64,000 nucleotides of DNA from Verrucomicrobiota bacterium (GCA_027622555.1 JAQBYJ010000005.1:36367-100366); one strand, 5' to 3'; positions 35,383-45,322 are shown, numbered from the stretch's first letter. A program made the numbers and translations. Notes: generated from the sequence alone by a model not told the origin.

Positions 35383-36639
35383 CTAGTGACTGAGGCTCTG
35401 GCTAACCCCAAATATCGCAGAAACAATCCCGAATGCGATCAAAGCCACAAACATGAAGGCAAACAGTAGGGCACCTAAGGAAATCACCCCAGTTAGCGTG
35501 TTTAATATCTGCTCCAGTCTTTTCTGAAACATCTTGGTAACTTCATAAAAGCTAGGGACAAGGTTACCGGTGTTCTCACCAACTGAAATTAAATCGAGCA
35601 TGATTTCAGGCATGATGTCCATGTTTTCCAGGGCCTTGGTTACAGCGGTACCTTCGGACACCTTTTGCCTGACCACTTTGAACTCCTGCGAAATGTAATT
35701 GTTTCCAATCGTTCGTCCGGTGAGTTTAAACGCTTCGACAGTGGTCACTCCATTTTCCAAAAGAAGCCCCAGGGTCTGGGTAATCTGAGTTGTCTCAGCA
35801 TAAATGATCATATTCCCAAGCAATGGAATCCTAAGCAGGAAACGATCAATAACCAGTCCGCCCTTCTCCGTTTTGTGCCAACGCCATAAACTTGTGATTA
35901 TCAAGAATCCGCCAACCGCGATAAAGGGACCGGCATACAGAAAGAAATCGGCAAGACCTAACAACCATCTTGTAGCAATGGGTAACTGACCACCAAGAGA
36001 ATCAAAAAGCGCCTGCATCCTCGGCATCAGCACGAAGAGAAAAAAGATCACAACTCCAACCGCGGCGAAAAGAAGAATACACGGATAAATCAAAGAACCT
36101 ATCACCTTGTTCCTCAATTCTCGACGATTTTCCATATATTCAATCAGACGTGCGAGAACTTCATGCAGGTTGCCCGTCATTTCTCCAGCACCGATCAGAT
36201 TGATAGTGGATCCATCAAATACATTACCCATGTCAGACAAGGAATCGGAAAACGATTTCCCCTCCTGCACATTGCGCAGCAACTTTTTGGTGATGGTAGC
36301 CTGCGCCGGATCTTTGATGCGCTTGTTAAGAATCCGAAGGGCTTCGGCTATTGGTAAACCGCTTTTGTGAAGCTCATAAAAGTTCTTCAGAAACGGAAGT
36401 CCATGCCTTCGGCTAATTTTTACGGCTTTTAACGGCTTGTCTTCGATGACTTTGCTCGCCTTTGATTTCTGTTGGATGGACTGCGGCTTGCTCGAAGAAG
36501 CATTGCCGGAGCTTACTTGAATAGGAGTCAGTCCTCGAGCGCGGATTTTGCGAATCGCATCCTTCCGATCAGTCGCCTGTAAACTACTACTAACCGTCTG
36601 ACCGCCTGTATCCTTTGCGGAAAATGAAAACTCAGCCAT
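35383..36639 (-). CDS. gspF: Type II secretion inner-membrane platform protein GspF
   Basis: The 418-aa protein begins with MAEFSFSAKDTGGQTVSSSL, an N-terminal cytoplasmic tail. Two T2SSF domains follow (FLKNFYELHKSGLPIAEALR and ITQTLGLLLENGVTTVEAFK). Membrane segments include SLIYPCILLFAAVGVVIFFL, FFLYAGPFIAVGGFLII and LGALLFAFMFVALIAFGIV. GspF anchors the ATPase GspE and drives pseudopilus assembly. It overlaps gspE by 8 nt (36632-36639), so the two are translationally coupled. Confidence 0.93.
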   Translation of the reverse strand: MAEFSFSAKDTGGQTVSSSLQATDRKDAIRKIRARGLTPIQVSSGNASSSKPQSIQQKSKASKVIEDKPLKAVKISRRHGLPFLKNFYELHKSGLPIAEALRILNKRIKDPAQATITKKLLRNVQEGKSFSDSLSDMGNVFDGSTINLIGAGEMTGNLHEVLARLIEYMENRRELRNKVIGSLIYPCILLFAAVGVVIFFLFVLMPRMQALFDSLGGQLPIATRWLLGLADFFLYAGPFIAVGGFLIITSLWRWHKTEKGGLVIDRFLLRIPLLGNMIIYAETTQITQTLGLLLENGVTTVEAFKLTGRTIGNNYISQEFKVVRQKVSEGTAVTKALENMDIMPEIMLDLISVGENTGNLVPSFYEVTKMFQKRLEQILNTLTGVISLGALLFAFMFVALIAFGIVSAIFGVSQSLSH

Positions 36640-38335
36640 CTGCAGGAAGCGTTACAGAATCATTCATGGATGACTCCATTTCAATTACGCGAAATATTTC
36701 CTCCAGAGAAGTCGTGCCGGCTTTTACAAGATTCCATCCGGACTCTTCCAGGGGGCGCATACCATGAAGCAGCGCCTTTTTACGCACATCCCGGGAAGAA
36801 GCCCGCTCAACAATTAAATCATGCAAATTATCATCGACCCGTAAGATTTCATAGATACCCACCCGTCCGGAATAACCGGTTTTACGACATTGGCTGCAAC
36901 CAACAGGACGTTTCAGAGAGGTAACCCCAGCTCCCTTTGCCATATCAAGGCGAAGATTGCGGAGGGTTGTTCTTAATTCATCGAACGGAAACGGATAGCT
37001 TTCAGCACAATGAATGCACAGACGACGAACCAGGCGTTGAGCAATCACCATTTCAATGGCCGAGGCAATCAGGAAAGGTTCAATACCCATATCAATAAGC
37101 CGAGTCAGTGCACCCGGAGCATCGTTTGTATGAAGGGTGCTGAAAACAAGGTGGCCAGTAAGGGAAGCCTGAATTCCAATCTCAGCCGTTTCTGCATCGC
37201 GCATTTCCCCGACCATGATGATATCAGGATCTTGCCGAAGCACATGACGCAACGCTTGTGCAAATCCAAATTCAATTTCGTTATTAACCTGGATTTGGTT
37301 CACACCTTTAACTTCATACTCAACCGGATCTTCGATGGTTATGACCCGTTTGTCGGAAGAATTTACCTCACGGATAAACGCATTGAGAGACGTGGATTTT
37401 CCGGCACCAGTAGGCCCAGTCACAAGGACGATACCATGTGGCAATGCCAACACTTCATCGATCATCGCACGATCCTCTTCGGGAAGCCCGAGTTGAACAA
37501 AAGTAGGAGGCTTGGATTTTTTGTTAAGCAATCGAAGGCTCACGCTTTCTCCATACAAAGTGGGAACCGTCGATAAACGAATATCCAACTCATTATCCGT
37601 AGACTTGTAATTGATCCGGCCGTCCTGTGGGCGTCTTCGTTCAGAAATATTTATTTTTGCCATGATCTTCATACGGGAGATCACGGCATCCTGGTAATGC
37701 CTTAGGCTATCGGGGACCGGAATGGAGATAAGTCCGCCATCAACGCGATAGCGAATTCTCAATTCTTCTGCTTGAGGCTCAATGTGTATATCCGTGGCTT
37801 TGTCTTCAACGGCCTGGTGGATGATCTCATTCACGAAACGAATAATCGCTGCATCCTGATCTTCTTCTTCCCCGTCAACGGCCACTTCCAGGTGGTCTTC
37901 CTCTTCGTCTTGAAAACTCTCAGACCCAACTCCAAAAAATTCGGTTACAAACCTATTTACTAATTCCGCACTTACCAGTTTCCACGAGACCGATTGACCG
38001 GTTGTAGCAAATACCCAGTCATCCATCAGACCGTCGGGCGGCCAAACCGTACCAAGAACAAGATCTCCCGTTTCGGTGGTTAAAGGCAGACAGTGATAAG
38101 CGTGAATGAAACGAGAAGGCATCTCCCTTACGCGCTCAGGATCAAATACTGGATTCGGATCGATCTCAATCTGCGCAGCTTCCGACACCTTTTGCATCAC
38201 TTCGTCGGTTGATTTTCCCGTGAAATCTACAAGAAGCTTGATACGTTCCTTTGGGTGCGACTCTCTAAACTCAAATTGTTCTTCTGGAGGAAGCGTATCC
38301 AGAAAAGGGATTTTCTCAAATGTTGCTGAAACCAT
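36632..38335 (-). CDS. gspE: Type II secretion ATPase GspE
   Basis: The 567-aa protein has an N1/N2 region (up to about residue 150) and an ATPase domain. Its motifs are Walker A VTGPTGAGKSTSL near residue 305, the Asp box VITIEDPVEYEVKG, Walker B DPDIIMVGEMRD and the His box STLHTNDAPGAL. The zinc site is complete: Cys440 and Cys443 in CIHC, and Cys480 and Cys483 in CSQC, followed by TGYSGRVGIYE. This identifies it as the canonical GspE partner of GspF downstream. Its start is 14 bp after the upstream C-like gene. Confidence 0.94.
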   Translation of the reverse strand: MVSATFEKIPFLDTLPPEEQFEFRESHPKERIKLLVDFTGKSTDEVMQKVSEAAQIEIDPNPVFDPERVREMPSRFIHAYHCLPLTTETGDLVLGTVWPPDGLMDDWVFATTGQSVSWKLVSAELVNRFVTEFFGVGSESFQDEEEDHLEVAVDGEEEDQDAAIIRFVNEIIHQAVEDKATDIHIEPQAEELRIRYRVDGGLISIPVPDSLRHYQDAVISRMKIMAKINISERRRPQDGRINYKSTDNELDIRLSTVPTLYGESVSLRLLNKKSKPPTFVQLGLPEEDRAMIDEVLALPHGIVLVTGPTGAGKSTSLNAFIREVNSSDKRVITIEDPVEYEVKGVNQIQVNNEIEFGFAQALRHVLRQDPDIIMVGEMRDAETAEIGIQASLTGHLVFSTLHTNDAPGALTRLIDMGIEPFLIASAIEMVIAQRLVRRLCIHCAESYPFPFDELRTTLRNLRLDMAKGAGVTSLKRPVGCSQCRKTGYSGRVGIYEILRVDDNLHDLIVERASSRDVRKKALLHGMRPLEESGWNLVKAGTTSLEEIFRVIEMESSMNDSVTLPADG

Positions 38336-38349
38336 AACTCAATGCCGAA

Positions 38350-38988
38350 TTAACGTTTGTCTCCATTTCCTTGACCTGGAGTAGTTCCACTTTGCGGCTT
38401 GTCCGTAGATGGCGGTTGCTTTCGCAATTTGTCAGCCAATTCTTCTCTCCGAGCCCTGAGTGTCTCAAGGTTCCTCCTTGTCGGACGTTCAATGGCCTGT
38501 TGCGTAGCGGACAAGGATGAAGTTGGAATAGTGGGTCTCACGGCCGGAGTACCTGGTGCCTGAAGCATGGAAGGAGGGGGAGCCTGACGAGTAACAGTAG
38601 GCGGAGCTCTCAAAACAGTTGAGGCAGCATAATCGTTCATCTTCATCTGCCGGGAAAGGTTTTCTGATTCTGAATGGATTACCACCGTGTTACCATCCGG
38701 ATCGTAACTCTTAACGACGAGACCTTCTTCTTCAATATCCTTGGATAGCCACATACTTTCTCGTGTATCAGGATTATAAACACTGAATATATACTCTCCA
38801 TCAATAGAAGTAATTCCCCGTAATTGCAGCTTTGCCAGTGACGCTGGCCCAACAACTTCATTAGCGTTCGCGCTTGCTGCCTTTCCAGGAGGCATGAAAG
38901 GAGATTTTTCTAGCAGTGACACATTATTTTGCCCCGGCAACAGGCTGCAGAATAAACTGAGGGGAAAAATCAGGACTAATGGTTTCAT
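38350..38988 (-). CDS. Proline-rich exported T2SS-associated protein, GspC/PilP-like
   Basis: The 212-aa protein starts with a signal peptide (MKPLVLIFPLSLFCSLLPGQ). It has one small beta domain (LQLRGITSIDGEYIFSVYNP, then MWLSKDIEEEGLVVKSYDPD) resembling the homology region (HR) of GspC or PilP, which contacts the secretin. After it come a long Pro/Ala/Thr stretch and an Arg-rich tail with no transmembrane or PDZ domain. Its stop is 14 bp before gspE and its start overlaps the gspD stop by 4 nt. Assignment as a truncated GspC-like connector rests on place and HR-like strands. Confidence 0.6.
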   Translation of the reverse strand: MKPLVLIFPLSLFCSLLPGQNNVSLLEKSPFMPPGKAASANANEVVGPASLAKLQLRGITSIDGEYIFSVYNPDTRESMWLSKDIEEEGLVVKSYDPDGNTVVIHSESENLSRQMKMNDYAASTVLRAPPTVTRQAPPPSMLQAPGTPAVRPTIPTSSLSATQQAIERPTRRNLETLRARREELADKLRKQPPSTDKPQSGTTPGQGNGDKR

Positions 38989-41081
38989 TTTCTAGATCCT
39001 CTGCGATTTGGTTTCCAATCATCAGATTCGTTTTTCGTTTCATTCTTCGACTCGTCATAAATCTGAACGTCACCACTCAAAGCGTTAGTTATCATTGCCG
39101 GATCTTTGAACCGAGCCACCTTATCGAGTGAGTCAGTATTGGCCTCCGCTGAGGTATGCAGAATTTTAGGTCTGATAAAAAAGATGAGTTCCGTATCACG
39201 GCTCGTTTCTGATTTTGGAGTAAAAAGCAGATTAACAATCGGAATTTTTCCTAGAAAACCAACGGAGTTTCGACTCTTATCGAGAGAGGCTTCCTGAAAG
39301 CCTGCCAAAGTAATTAGCTCACCGTCTTGCACGGTTACGGAAGAGGTTGCCTGCCTTCGTGTGATGATGGGCTGCTCATTGCCATCGATAGATACAGAAC
39401 CTCCCAGGTTATCCACCGTTTGATCGATCTCCAGTTGGATCGAGCCATCGGAGCCAATCAAAGGCGTCACTGTTAACTCAATTCCGATATCGCGATACTG
39501 CACCTGGCTGGTAGTAGATCCATTCAAGCCGCTGTTTTGAGTACCGGTAACGAGTGGCCTGGATTCACCAACAATAAGTACCGCCTCCTTATTGTGTGTC
39601 GTAATAATCGTGGGCACGCTGATCAGGCGGATGTTATTGTTGGTTTCAGCGACGCTAAACACAAAATCCATACTCAATCTTGAGGGGAAAATCCCAGTGC
39701 TTCCTTCGGTGGGAGAAACAGCAAAACCGTTGCTTGAAAATCCATCGAAGGAACTGCCATCCCAATCACCTGCGTAGTTGAAACCGAATTGGCTGATTCC
39801 TGAACCATCACTGTCATTCAAGCTTACTTCGGCAATTACGACATCCACCCGCACTTGAGGTAAAAGAACATCGATCTTCTCTATCAGTTGCCTGGCTTGC
39901 TCAATATCGCGTTTCGTTCCTGTTACAATCAATGCATTGCTTCGTTCATCGGCCACAATAGTAAGGTGATCACTAAACTGTAGCCCATACTCTTCTCCGG
40001 TTGCTCTGTTTCCGCCACGAACGGTTACAGAAGGTGCGGGTTGAGATGCCTGGGCTACATTGGGAGCAGCATTCGCACCTGGCTGACCCTGGGCTCCTTG
40101 AGTACGACGGTTGACTTGACCGGTGGCATTGGGGTTAGCTTGGCCGGAAACAATCTCACTCAGTATTCCTGAAATCGCGACTGCATCACCATGTTTAAGG
40201 GCAATTGCTTCATTAAAGATAGAGAGCCCCTGGTCCTGATCGATTTCATTAATAAACTGTTCGATAATGGATAAATTACTTGGATGAGTAACTACGATTA
40301 CCTGATTGGTCCGATCATCCGCCCGAATCGTTGAATTCGCATTTAAATATTTACCATAACCGGCTGTAATAATGCTCTCTACCTGAGCCACAATTTCAGA
40401 AGCGATGGCGTGCTGAATATCGTAAAACTTCACCACCACATTCGGATTTGATGGTTGATCCACTTCATCCAACACCATCTGGACGCGCTTCAAATTTACA
40501 ATACCATCGGTAATAAGCATGGCGTTCGCTTTTTCGTAGAGAAAAATCTGACCAACGCCGGGACTGAGGAATGGTTGAATCAACGGTTGGATCTCGGCAG
40601 TTGTAAGGTGTTTCAACGTGAAAAACTTGGTGAAAACACCTTCCGTGTCAGGAGAATCGTTTAGGTCTCCATCAATAAATTCCGGAGTTCTGCCAGTGAC
40701 CGAAGACGTAGGAACGACTTTAAGGAATAATTCACCTTGAGGAATAACAGCGATGCCATTTAAGGCCATAATACTTTCGAGCGCAATGATCCGCTCTTCC
40801 ACAGTCAGGGGCCGCTGACTGGTAAAATTGAAAAGCGGAGCAGGGAGTCCTTGAGGACGAATAACGGATCGACCAGTAAGTTTTTCAAGCAAGGCCAAAA
40901 CGGAGTCGACGGAATCACCCCGAAGGATGAGTGGAGCAACGGCATTGTTAGCCTGACCGATTAAGGATTGGCTTAAGAATGGACTACTCAAACTGAGCAT
41001 TAGTATCAGCAACCATCTAAAAGAAGAACGGCTCTTGGTGGACTGGGATTTCCTGTGAAAACGCATAGTATTGAAAAGCAT
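38985..41081 (-). CDS. gspD: Type II secretion secretin GspD
   Basis: The 698-aa protein has a signal peptide after a basic start (possible ATG also at 41066). Periplasmic N-domains follow (VFTKFFTLKHLTTAEIQPLI, VVVKFYDIQHAIASEIVAQV, FNEAIALKHGDAVAISGILS), with a Gly/Asn/Ala-rich linker in the last. The secretin domain carries VRVDVVIAEVSLNDSD, IRLISVPTIITTHNKEA and TRRQATSSVTVQDGELITLA. It forms the outer-membrane channel. It overlaps the C-like gene by 4 nt and is followed upstream by gspM. Confidence 0.93.
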   Translation of the reverse strand: MLFNTMRFHRKSQSTKSRSSFRWLLILMLSLSSPFLSQSLIGQANNAVAPLILRGDSVDSVLALLEKLTGRSVIRPQGLPAPLFNFTSQRPLTVEERIIALESIMALNGIAVIPQGELFLKVVPTSSVTGRTPEFIDGDLNDSPDTEGVFTKFFTLKHLTTAEIQPLIQPFLSPGVGQIFLYEKANAMLITDGIVNLKRVQMVLDEVDQPSNPNVVVKFYDIQHAIASEIVAQVESIITAGYGKYLNANSTIRADDRTNQVIVVTHPSNLSIIEQFINEIDQDQGLSIFNEAIALKHGDAVAISGILSEIVSGQANPNATGQVNRRTQGAQGQPGANAAPNVAQASQPAPSVTVRGGNRATGEEYGLQFSDHLTIVADERSNALIVTGTKRDIEQARQLIEKIDVLLPQVRVDVVIAEVSLNDSDGSGISQFGFNYAGDWDGSSFDGFSSNGFAVSPTEGSTGIFPSRLSMDFVFSVAETNNNIRLISVPTIITTHNKEAVLIVGESRPLVTGTQNSGLNGSTTSQVQYRDIGIELTVTPLIGSDGSIQLEIDQTVDNLGGSVSIDGNEQPIITRRQATSSVTVQDGELITLAGFQEASLDKSRNSVGFLGKIPIVNLLFTPKSETSRDTELIFFIRPKILHTSAEANTDSLDKVARFKDPAMITNALSGDVQIYDESKNETKNESDDWKPNRRGSRK

Positions 41082-41181
41082 GTTTGGGATCCGTATTAGG
41101 CTAGTTTGATGTTTCCTAAGTCTGGGAAGAGGTCCTTCGGTTCCTCATGAAAGGAGTCTAACATTTTATTAACGGTGTAAA

Positions 41182-41727
41182 TCATGACGAGGATGCAGTC
41201 ATTTCGACCGAAGATATAAAGAATTGAACTGTGGTAATATTTGGATCTGAGCGATCGGGGGTAACAGTAACACGGTCCAAAGTCACGTAAGGGACCAAGG
41301 TTTTTAATTGATCCGACAACCGTAACACAGTTTCGAGCTCAACTTGATTTACTGTTAAACGAACGTTGTGAAATGTGAAGAGAGATCCCTCTTCGGTCTG
41401 TGGCGTATTGATATCATATTTTTTTAGCTCCATCGCCGCTACGATTGTTGTGATACGGCCAGTAAGTTCCGTGCTTGACAACGTTTTTGAAGCATCCAAC
41501 TGGGAGGATTTTTCTAACAATTGAGCTTCGATATATTCCTTTTGGGAAAGAATTTCATCATACGTATTTATCTGGCTCCTATTTCCAGAGTGAATTTTAT
41601 AACCTTGGCTGTACCGTGAAAAAGAATACGAAAGCCAAACCAAGGCGATACCTCCGACAAATAAGAGCAAGAGAAACTTCTCTCGAGTCGAGGTCTTTTT
41701 ATGCAACTTCCTTACTTCAGAGATCAT
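41182..41727 (-). CDS. GspM-like inner-membrane protein
   Basis: This 181-aa protein has one membrane segment near the N-terminus (FLLLLFVGGIALVWLSYSFS) and a periplasmic helical/ferredoxin-like region (EAQLLEKSSQLDASKTLSST, LVPYVTLDRVTVTPDRSDP), a layout typical of GspM or PilO. It overlaps gspL by 4 nt (41724-41727), as GspM normally follows GspL. Sequence similarity is too weak for more than a positional call. Confidence 0.65.
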   Translation of the reverse strand: MISEVRKLHKKTSTREKFLLLLFVGGIALVWLSYSFSRYSQGYKIHSGNRSQINTYDEILSQKEYIEAQLLEKSSQLDASKTLSSTELTGRITTIVAAMELKKYDINTPQTEEGSLFTFHNVRLTVNQVELETVLRLSDQLKTLVPYVTLDRVTVTPDRSDPNITTVQFFISSVEMTASSS

Positions 41728-42977
41728 AATTCAGCTATAAACGTTTGCGGCTCGAGTGCCCCGGGTTGAAATTCAATACGCATCCGGAAACTCGCTTGAT
41801 TGTTCGCCACACGATTATTGGAAATGGTTACATTGCTTATAACTTCAACGTCGCGAAGTGCCTCTTGAAATCCATTTATGTCCGAAGACGGCAGGCCTGC
41901 GGCTTCAACCTGCACGGCGTTCCCACCCTCAGCGATGAAACGAGTAAACCAAATGGTCTCTGGCCGGTACTCATTAACGATTGTCAGCATCTCGAAAGGC
42001 AGCAGTTGATTTGTCGTAATCTGATTAATTTTGGCGAGAATATCGGACTTCTCCATTACATCCGACGCTCTCGGTTCTTTCTCCAGCGCAATCAGTAATT
42101 GCTTTTCGTTCCACTTGGTAAAAGCAAGCAAGCCGACCTCTCCAGCCGCCAGGATGAAGAAAAGAAGAAGAACGATCATGGTGCCCCTCCAGTACCAAAG
42201 TGACCATCCATGCTTTTTGGCTAACTCCTCCTTCGCATCTGCTTTGCGAACATCCATTGCCCACAATTTACCTGTTTCATTAATCCCTACTTCAGTCCCT
42301 TTGCCGAAACTGTCTCCATATGGAACTAACTCTAATGAAGGTTTCGCCTTGGATTCTTTGAATTCCCAATTCCGAGTGTAGATAATATCACTCACCTCAA
42401 CACTGCCAAAATCGACAATGGGATTAGCCAAGGTGGGCTCGTGCCGGCGGTTAACCTGAATTTCAATCCGTTGAACGACGCGCTTCCTGGCGTCTTCCAA
42501 ATCACTTGGACTAAACTCAGGGTCCAAGGTAATTCCGACTACCGTCTGAGGGACCTCATCATTTGCTGGAAGCAGGATACCCGAAAGAGTCGTTTCATGA
42601 ACAAGAAAAATTAAAGTAGCCCGTTCGAATTTCAATCCGAAGGATTGCACGAAATCCGGAAAGGCATAATCAAACTGTTCGGATTCAACCAAATCCTTCC
42701 GTAGCTTTTGGTCGAAAGCAGCATAGATGAATAAACGGCTGGATTCTTCGCCATAGAAGTATCCCCAGTTTAATTGCTCGAGATTGAATGGAGAAATTTC
42801 CTCAACACTTAACTCAGCGAATTCTTCCAGTTCTTTATCTTTCAGTCCTTCAGGAACCGAAAAAGCCCTGGAGACAAACCAGTTCCCTGAAACAAGCACA
42901 GGTTCGATTGACTCTTCTGATCCGATAAGTTGTTGGATCCATTGCGGGATTTTAGGCATCAAAGTTTGATTAGGCAC
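41724..42977 (-). CDS. GspL-like protein
   Basis: The 417-aa protein starts at 42977 or, more likely, at the ATG at 42959 (MPKIPQWIQQLIGSEESIEP). The cytoplasmic N-terminal part (about residues 1-255) has actin-like GspL/PilM character (NWFVSRAFSVPEGL, FAELSVEEISPFNLEQLNWG). A single membrane segment (GTMIVLLLFFILAAGEVGLL) is followed by a periplasmic region ending in FRMRIEFQPGALEPQTF. GspL links the ATPase to the periplasm and partners GspM, which overlaps it. Confidence 0.72.
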   Translation of the reverse strand: MPNQTLMPKIPQWIQQLIGSEESIEPVLVSGNWFVSRAFSVPEGLKDKELEEFAELSVEEISPFNLEQLNWGYFYGEESSRLFIYAAFDQKLRKDLVESEQFDYAFPDFVQSFGLKFERATLIFLVHETTLSGILLPANDEVPQTVVGITLDPEFSPSDLEDARKRVVQRIEIQVNRRHEPTLANPIVDFGSVEVSDIIYTRNWEFKESKAKPSLELVPYGDSFGKGTEVGINETGKLWAMDVRKADAKEELAKKHGWSLWYWRGTMIVLLLFFILAAGEVGLLAFTKWNEKQLLIALEKEPRASDVMEKSDILAKINQITTNQLLPFEMLTIVNEYRPETIWFTRFIAEGGNAVQVEAAGLPSSDINGFQEALRDVEVISNVTISNNRVANNQASFRMRIEFQPGALEPQTFIAEL

Positions 42978-43002
42978 TGAGGTTACGGTGTTTTCTTAAG
43001 GA

Positions 43003-44193
43003 TTAAAGAACAATTTCATTCTCCTGTATTTCTACGACAACAAACGGGTAAGTGAGGTTTCTGATTTCTTGAGACCTCTCCGCGTTGTCTTCGATCGAGA
43101 AAGCAGGTTCTTCACGGTGGAAACGATCGAAACCGGTATTGAGGTTACTCGGAAATTGTCCATTCATTGAAACAAGGGCTCGTAGCTCGAATACACTCAA
43201 TCCTCGTTTGGCTCTGATGATGATATTGATCCATTCCATTTTGTTAGAAACCGTAACTCCAGGAATGGCACTTTTTAAGGATTCGGGCACCTGGGAAGTA
43301 TTTGAGAAATAGCGATCATCGGCTGTCCCACGGACTCCGTCGTCGCCCATAAGAAATTCCCAAAATGGCATTTGCTCATAAGTCGTTCCGTCCTCACCTA
43401 AAGAAAACAGGGCGGAATCGGCGGTGTTGATATTTACACTGCCCTCATTAACAGCTGAAAAAAGAGCCTCAAAACTGTAGTAAAGCTGCGTGGGGCGACC
43501 GTTGATATCAAAAAACTCTTCACGAAACCCACCAATTAAGGCCAATTCTCTTAGCGAACTTATAGGCTGATTCGCCGGTTCGTAGGGAATAGGAGCATCC
43601 AGGTAGAAATCATTTTCTGCACCATCTGGCCTCACCAAATCATCTTCATCTACCCAATCCTGAAATTTATCGACTAACTCAGTGGCGGTATAATCATCAA
43701 ACCCGAGATCGCTTAATATTACCAAGAAAGTGGTACTGTCCTGATATAAACTTGAGAAAGGAAGTTTCCCGGACTCGTCGATGAAATCAACCGTTACTTC
43801 AGCATCGGGGAATGAGATCCCGGCAAAACCGAGTGGGTCATTCCACCCCTGGGCAGGTGAATACAGGGCACCATCATAGTCTACATACTCAGACATTACT
43901 GCGAGAGAAACTTCGAGACTCGAATAGGCTACCCGACGAAGATCGCTCTCAGAATTTTTCATGGCATTCATCTGGATGTGAGGAAGGATCTGCTCCATGA
44001 ACTGTACGAGCAAAATGCTGAGCAAAAATATCATCCCTAAAACGAAGACGATGATACTTCCTCTTTTACCCGATGCCTTTGAAGGCTTGCTGCAAGCATT
44101 AACCATAGTTCCTAAAGGGAGGTCGTTTTGAAACGCTCTTCCCTTGGAGGCTCCGTCTACCGATAAATTTAACTGATTTTTGAAATGCATCAT
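43003..44193 (-). CDS. gspK: GspK-like minor pseudopilin
   Basis: The frame from 44193 gives 396 aa; an inner ATG at 44106 begins MVNACSKPSKASGKRGSIIV. The prepilin-type segment GKRGSIIVFVLGMIFLLSIL lacks the Glu5 seen in other pseudopilins, as is usual in GspK. The globular part has the GspK region (LSDLGFDDYTATELVDKFQD, WVDEDDLVRPDGAEND) and a helix-hairpin-helix-like stretch (NINTADSALFSLG). GspK caps the pseudopilus tip with GspI and GspJ. It follows gspJ with overlapping ends and precedes gspL. Confidence 0.85.
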   Translation of the reverse strand: MMHFKNQLNLSVDGASKGRAFQNDLPLGTMVNACSKPSKASGKRGSIIVFVLGMIFLLSILLVQFMEQILPHIQMNAMKNSESDLRRVAYSSLEVSLAVMSEYVDYDGALYSPAQGWNDPLGFAGISFPDAEVTVDFIDESGKLPFSSLYQDSTTFLVILSDLGFDDYTATELVDKFQDWVDEDDLVRPDGAENDFYLDAPIPYEPANQPISSLRELALIGGFREEFFDINGRPTQLYYSFEALFSAVNEGSVNINTADSALFSLGEDGTTYEQMPFWEFLMGDDGVRGTADDRYFSNTSQVPESLKSAIPGVTVSNKMEWINIIIRAKRGLSVFELRALVSMNGQFPSNLNTGFDRFHREEPAFSIEDNAERSQEIRNLTYPFVVVEIQENEIVL

Positions 44194-44849
44194 CAGAAAA
44201 CAGGAAGCCCCTCATTTGAGTTCGGTAAATTGATAACGTAGACAATGGGTTTTTCTTCTTCAGCCTCGAAACTAATTTTTATTCGCCGTGGAATGTCGTA
44301 AAGTCTTTCGGTATTCGAGCGAGGTTCGGCCTCAAGTTCCCACAACTCTGTGTCGGGATCGTAATAGTGATATTCAATGGCCGTTACAAAAGGCGAGATA
44401 AGCGTCTGCCGGGGAGGAACTTCCTCAAAATCAACTTCCAATCGAGACTGCCAATAAAGAACCAGTCCTACACCTTCCACTACTTCCAACTGATAAATCA
44501 CATAAGGCAGTGATTGGTTCTGCCAGGAAATGATCCCATCCGTCTCACGTACTTCCCAGGTCAATAAGGGGGTCCCACTTGTATTAAATTCGCCGGAACT
44601 GTGATCAAGAAAAACGTAAGCCAAGCCATCGGTTTCAACTGGAAGTGCGCGGCGAAATCCTCGCTTTAAAAAATCAACAACTTGTCGACTATGAACTTCC
44701 AAATTGCGGACCGGAGTTGTCCCACGCCAAATATCGCCAAGCCCTACTGTTAGAAGCAGGACAGCTGTCATAATACCACCTGCTAGAAGGATCGCCAAAA
44801 GTACTTCCAATAAGGTGAACCCAGTCCGGTTATGTTGGCTCGATTTCAT
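44193..44849 (-). CDS. GspJ-like minor pseudopilin
   Basis: The 218-aa protein has a type IV prepilin signal (HNRTGFTLLEVLLAILLAGG) with conserved Gly-Phe and Glu5, followed by a beta-rich part (TSGTPLLTWEVRETDGIISW, LVLYWQSRLEVDFEEVPPRQ). The region resembles GspJ (VVDFLKRGFRRALPVE). It overlaps gspI by 4 nt (44846-44849) and shares its last base with the gspK start. The assignment follows from length, gene order and fold. Confidence 0.78.
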   Translation of the reverse strand: MKSSQHNRTGFTLLEVLLAILLAGGIMTAVLLLTVGLGDIWRGTTPVRNLEVHSRQVVDFLKRGFRRALPVETDGLAYVFLDHSSGEFNTSGTPLLTWEVRETDGIISWQNQSLPYVIYQLEVVEGVGLVLYWQSRLEVDFEEVPPRQTLISPFVTAIEYHYYDPDTELWELEAEPRSNTERLYDIPRRIKISFEAEEEKPIVYVINLPNSNEGLPVF

Positions 44850-45322
44850 AACTCCTTGTATTCCCAGCCAAACTGTTGATCTTCACGAAAATCTTGCATG
44901 CGTTCCTGCATATCCTGTCGGGCTTTATCCACTTCGTCAGGTTCGCCCCAAGATGGGCGCAATAAATAAAACTGCTGATTGAGATGTTGCTGCTCTCCCT
45001 CCGAATCCGTCATATCCACGACCAGGTTCACGGTGAAGAGATTAGGGATCTCTGTCATCTCAATCTCGGAATACCAAATGCCTTGAACACCGTTGCCCAT
45101 ATCAAATTCTCTTCCGTCCGTTGCCTCTTCCACATCGCTGATTATCTGAAGCTCGGACCTTACATAAGCGAGCTCTTCGTCAAAGTTAGCCTTCACCCGA
45201 CTTGCTTCAAAGTTACTCAATATGTTGATATAGGAAGCAACCAATACAGTGGCAGCACCAGCGAAAATGACAACCGCAACCAGCACTTCAAGAATCGTAA
45301 ACCCTTTGTTGTCTATTTTCAT
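44846..45322 (-). CDS. GspI-like minor pseudopilin
   Basis: A 158-aa prepilin with the signal MKIDNKGFTILEVLVAVVIF and Glu5, then a short globular domain (AYVRSELQIISDVEEATDGR). It overlaps the genes before and after it by 4 nt each, giving tight coupling (ATGA overlaps). GspI starts pseudopilus tip assembly. It is smaller than GspJ, and the order G-H-I-J-K is canonical. Confidence 0.75.
   Translation of the reverse strand: MKIDNKGFTILEVLVAVVIFAGAATVLVASYINILSNFEASRVKANFDEELAYVRSELQIISDVEEATDGREFDMGNGVQGIWYSEIEMTEIPNLFTVNLVVDMTDSEGEQQHLNQQFYLLRPSWGEPDEVDKARQDMQERMQDFREDQQFGWEYKEL

Noticed and set aside
37010..37576. A 188-codon frame opposite gspE.
   Set aside because: It is antisense to the conserved ATPase domain, and its Asn/His/Arg-rich composition is typical of a shadow frame.
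39310..40140. Possible frame damage in gspD because of the Gly/Asn/Gln-rich stretch.
   Set aside because: The frame is continuous, and such linkers are common between secretin N-domains.
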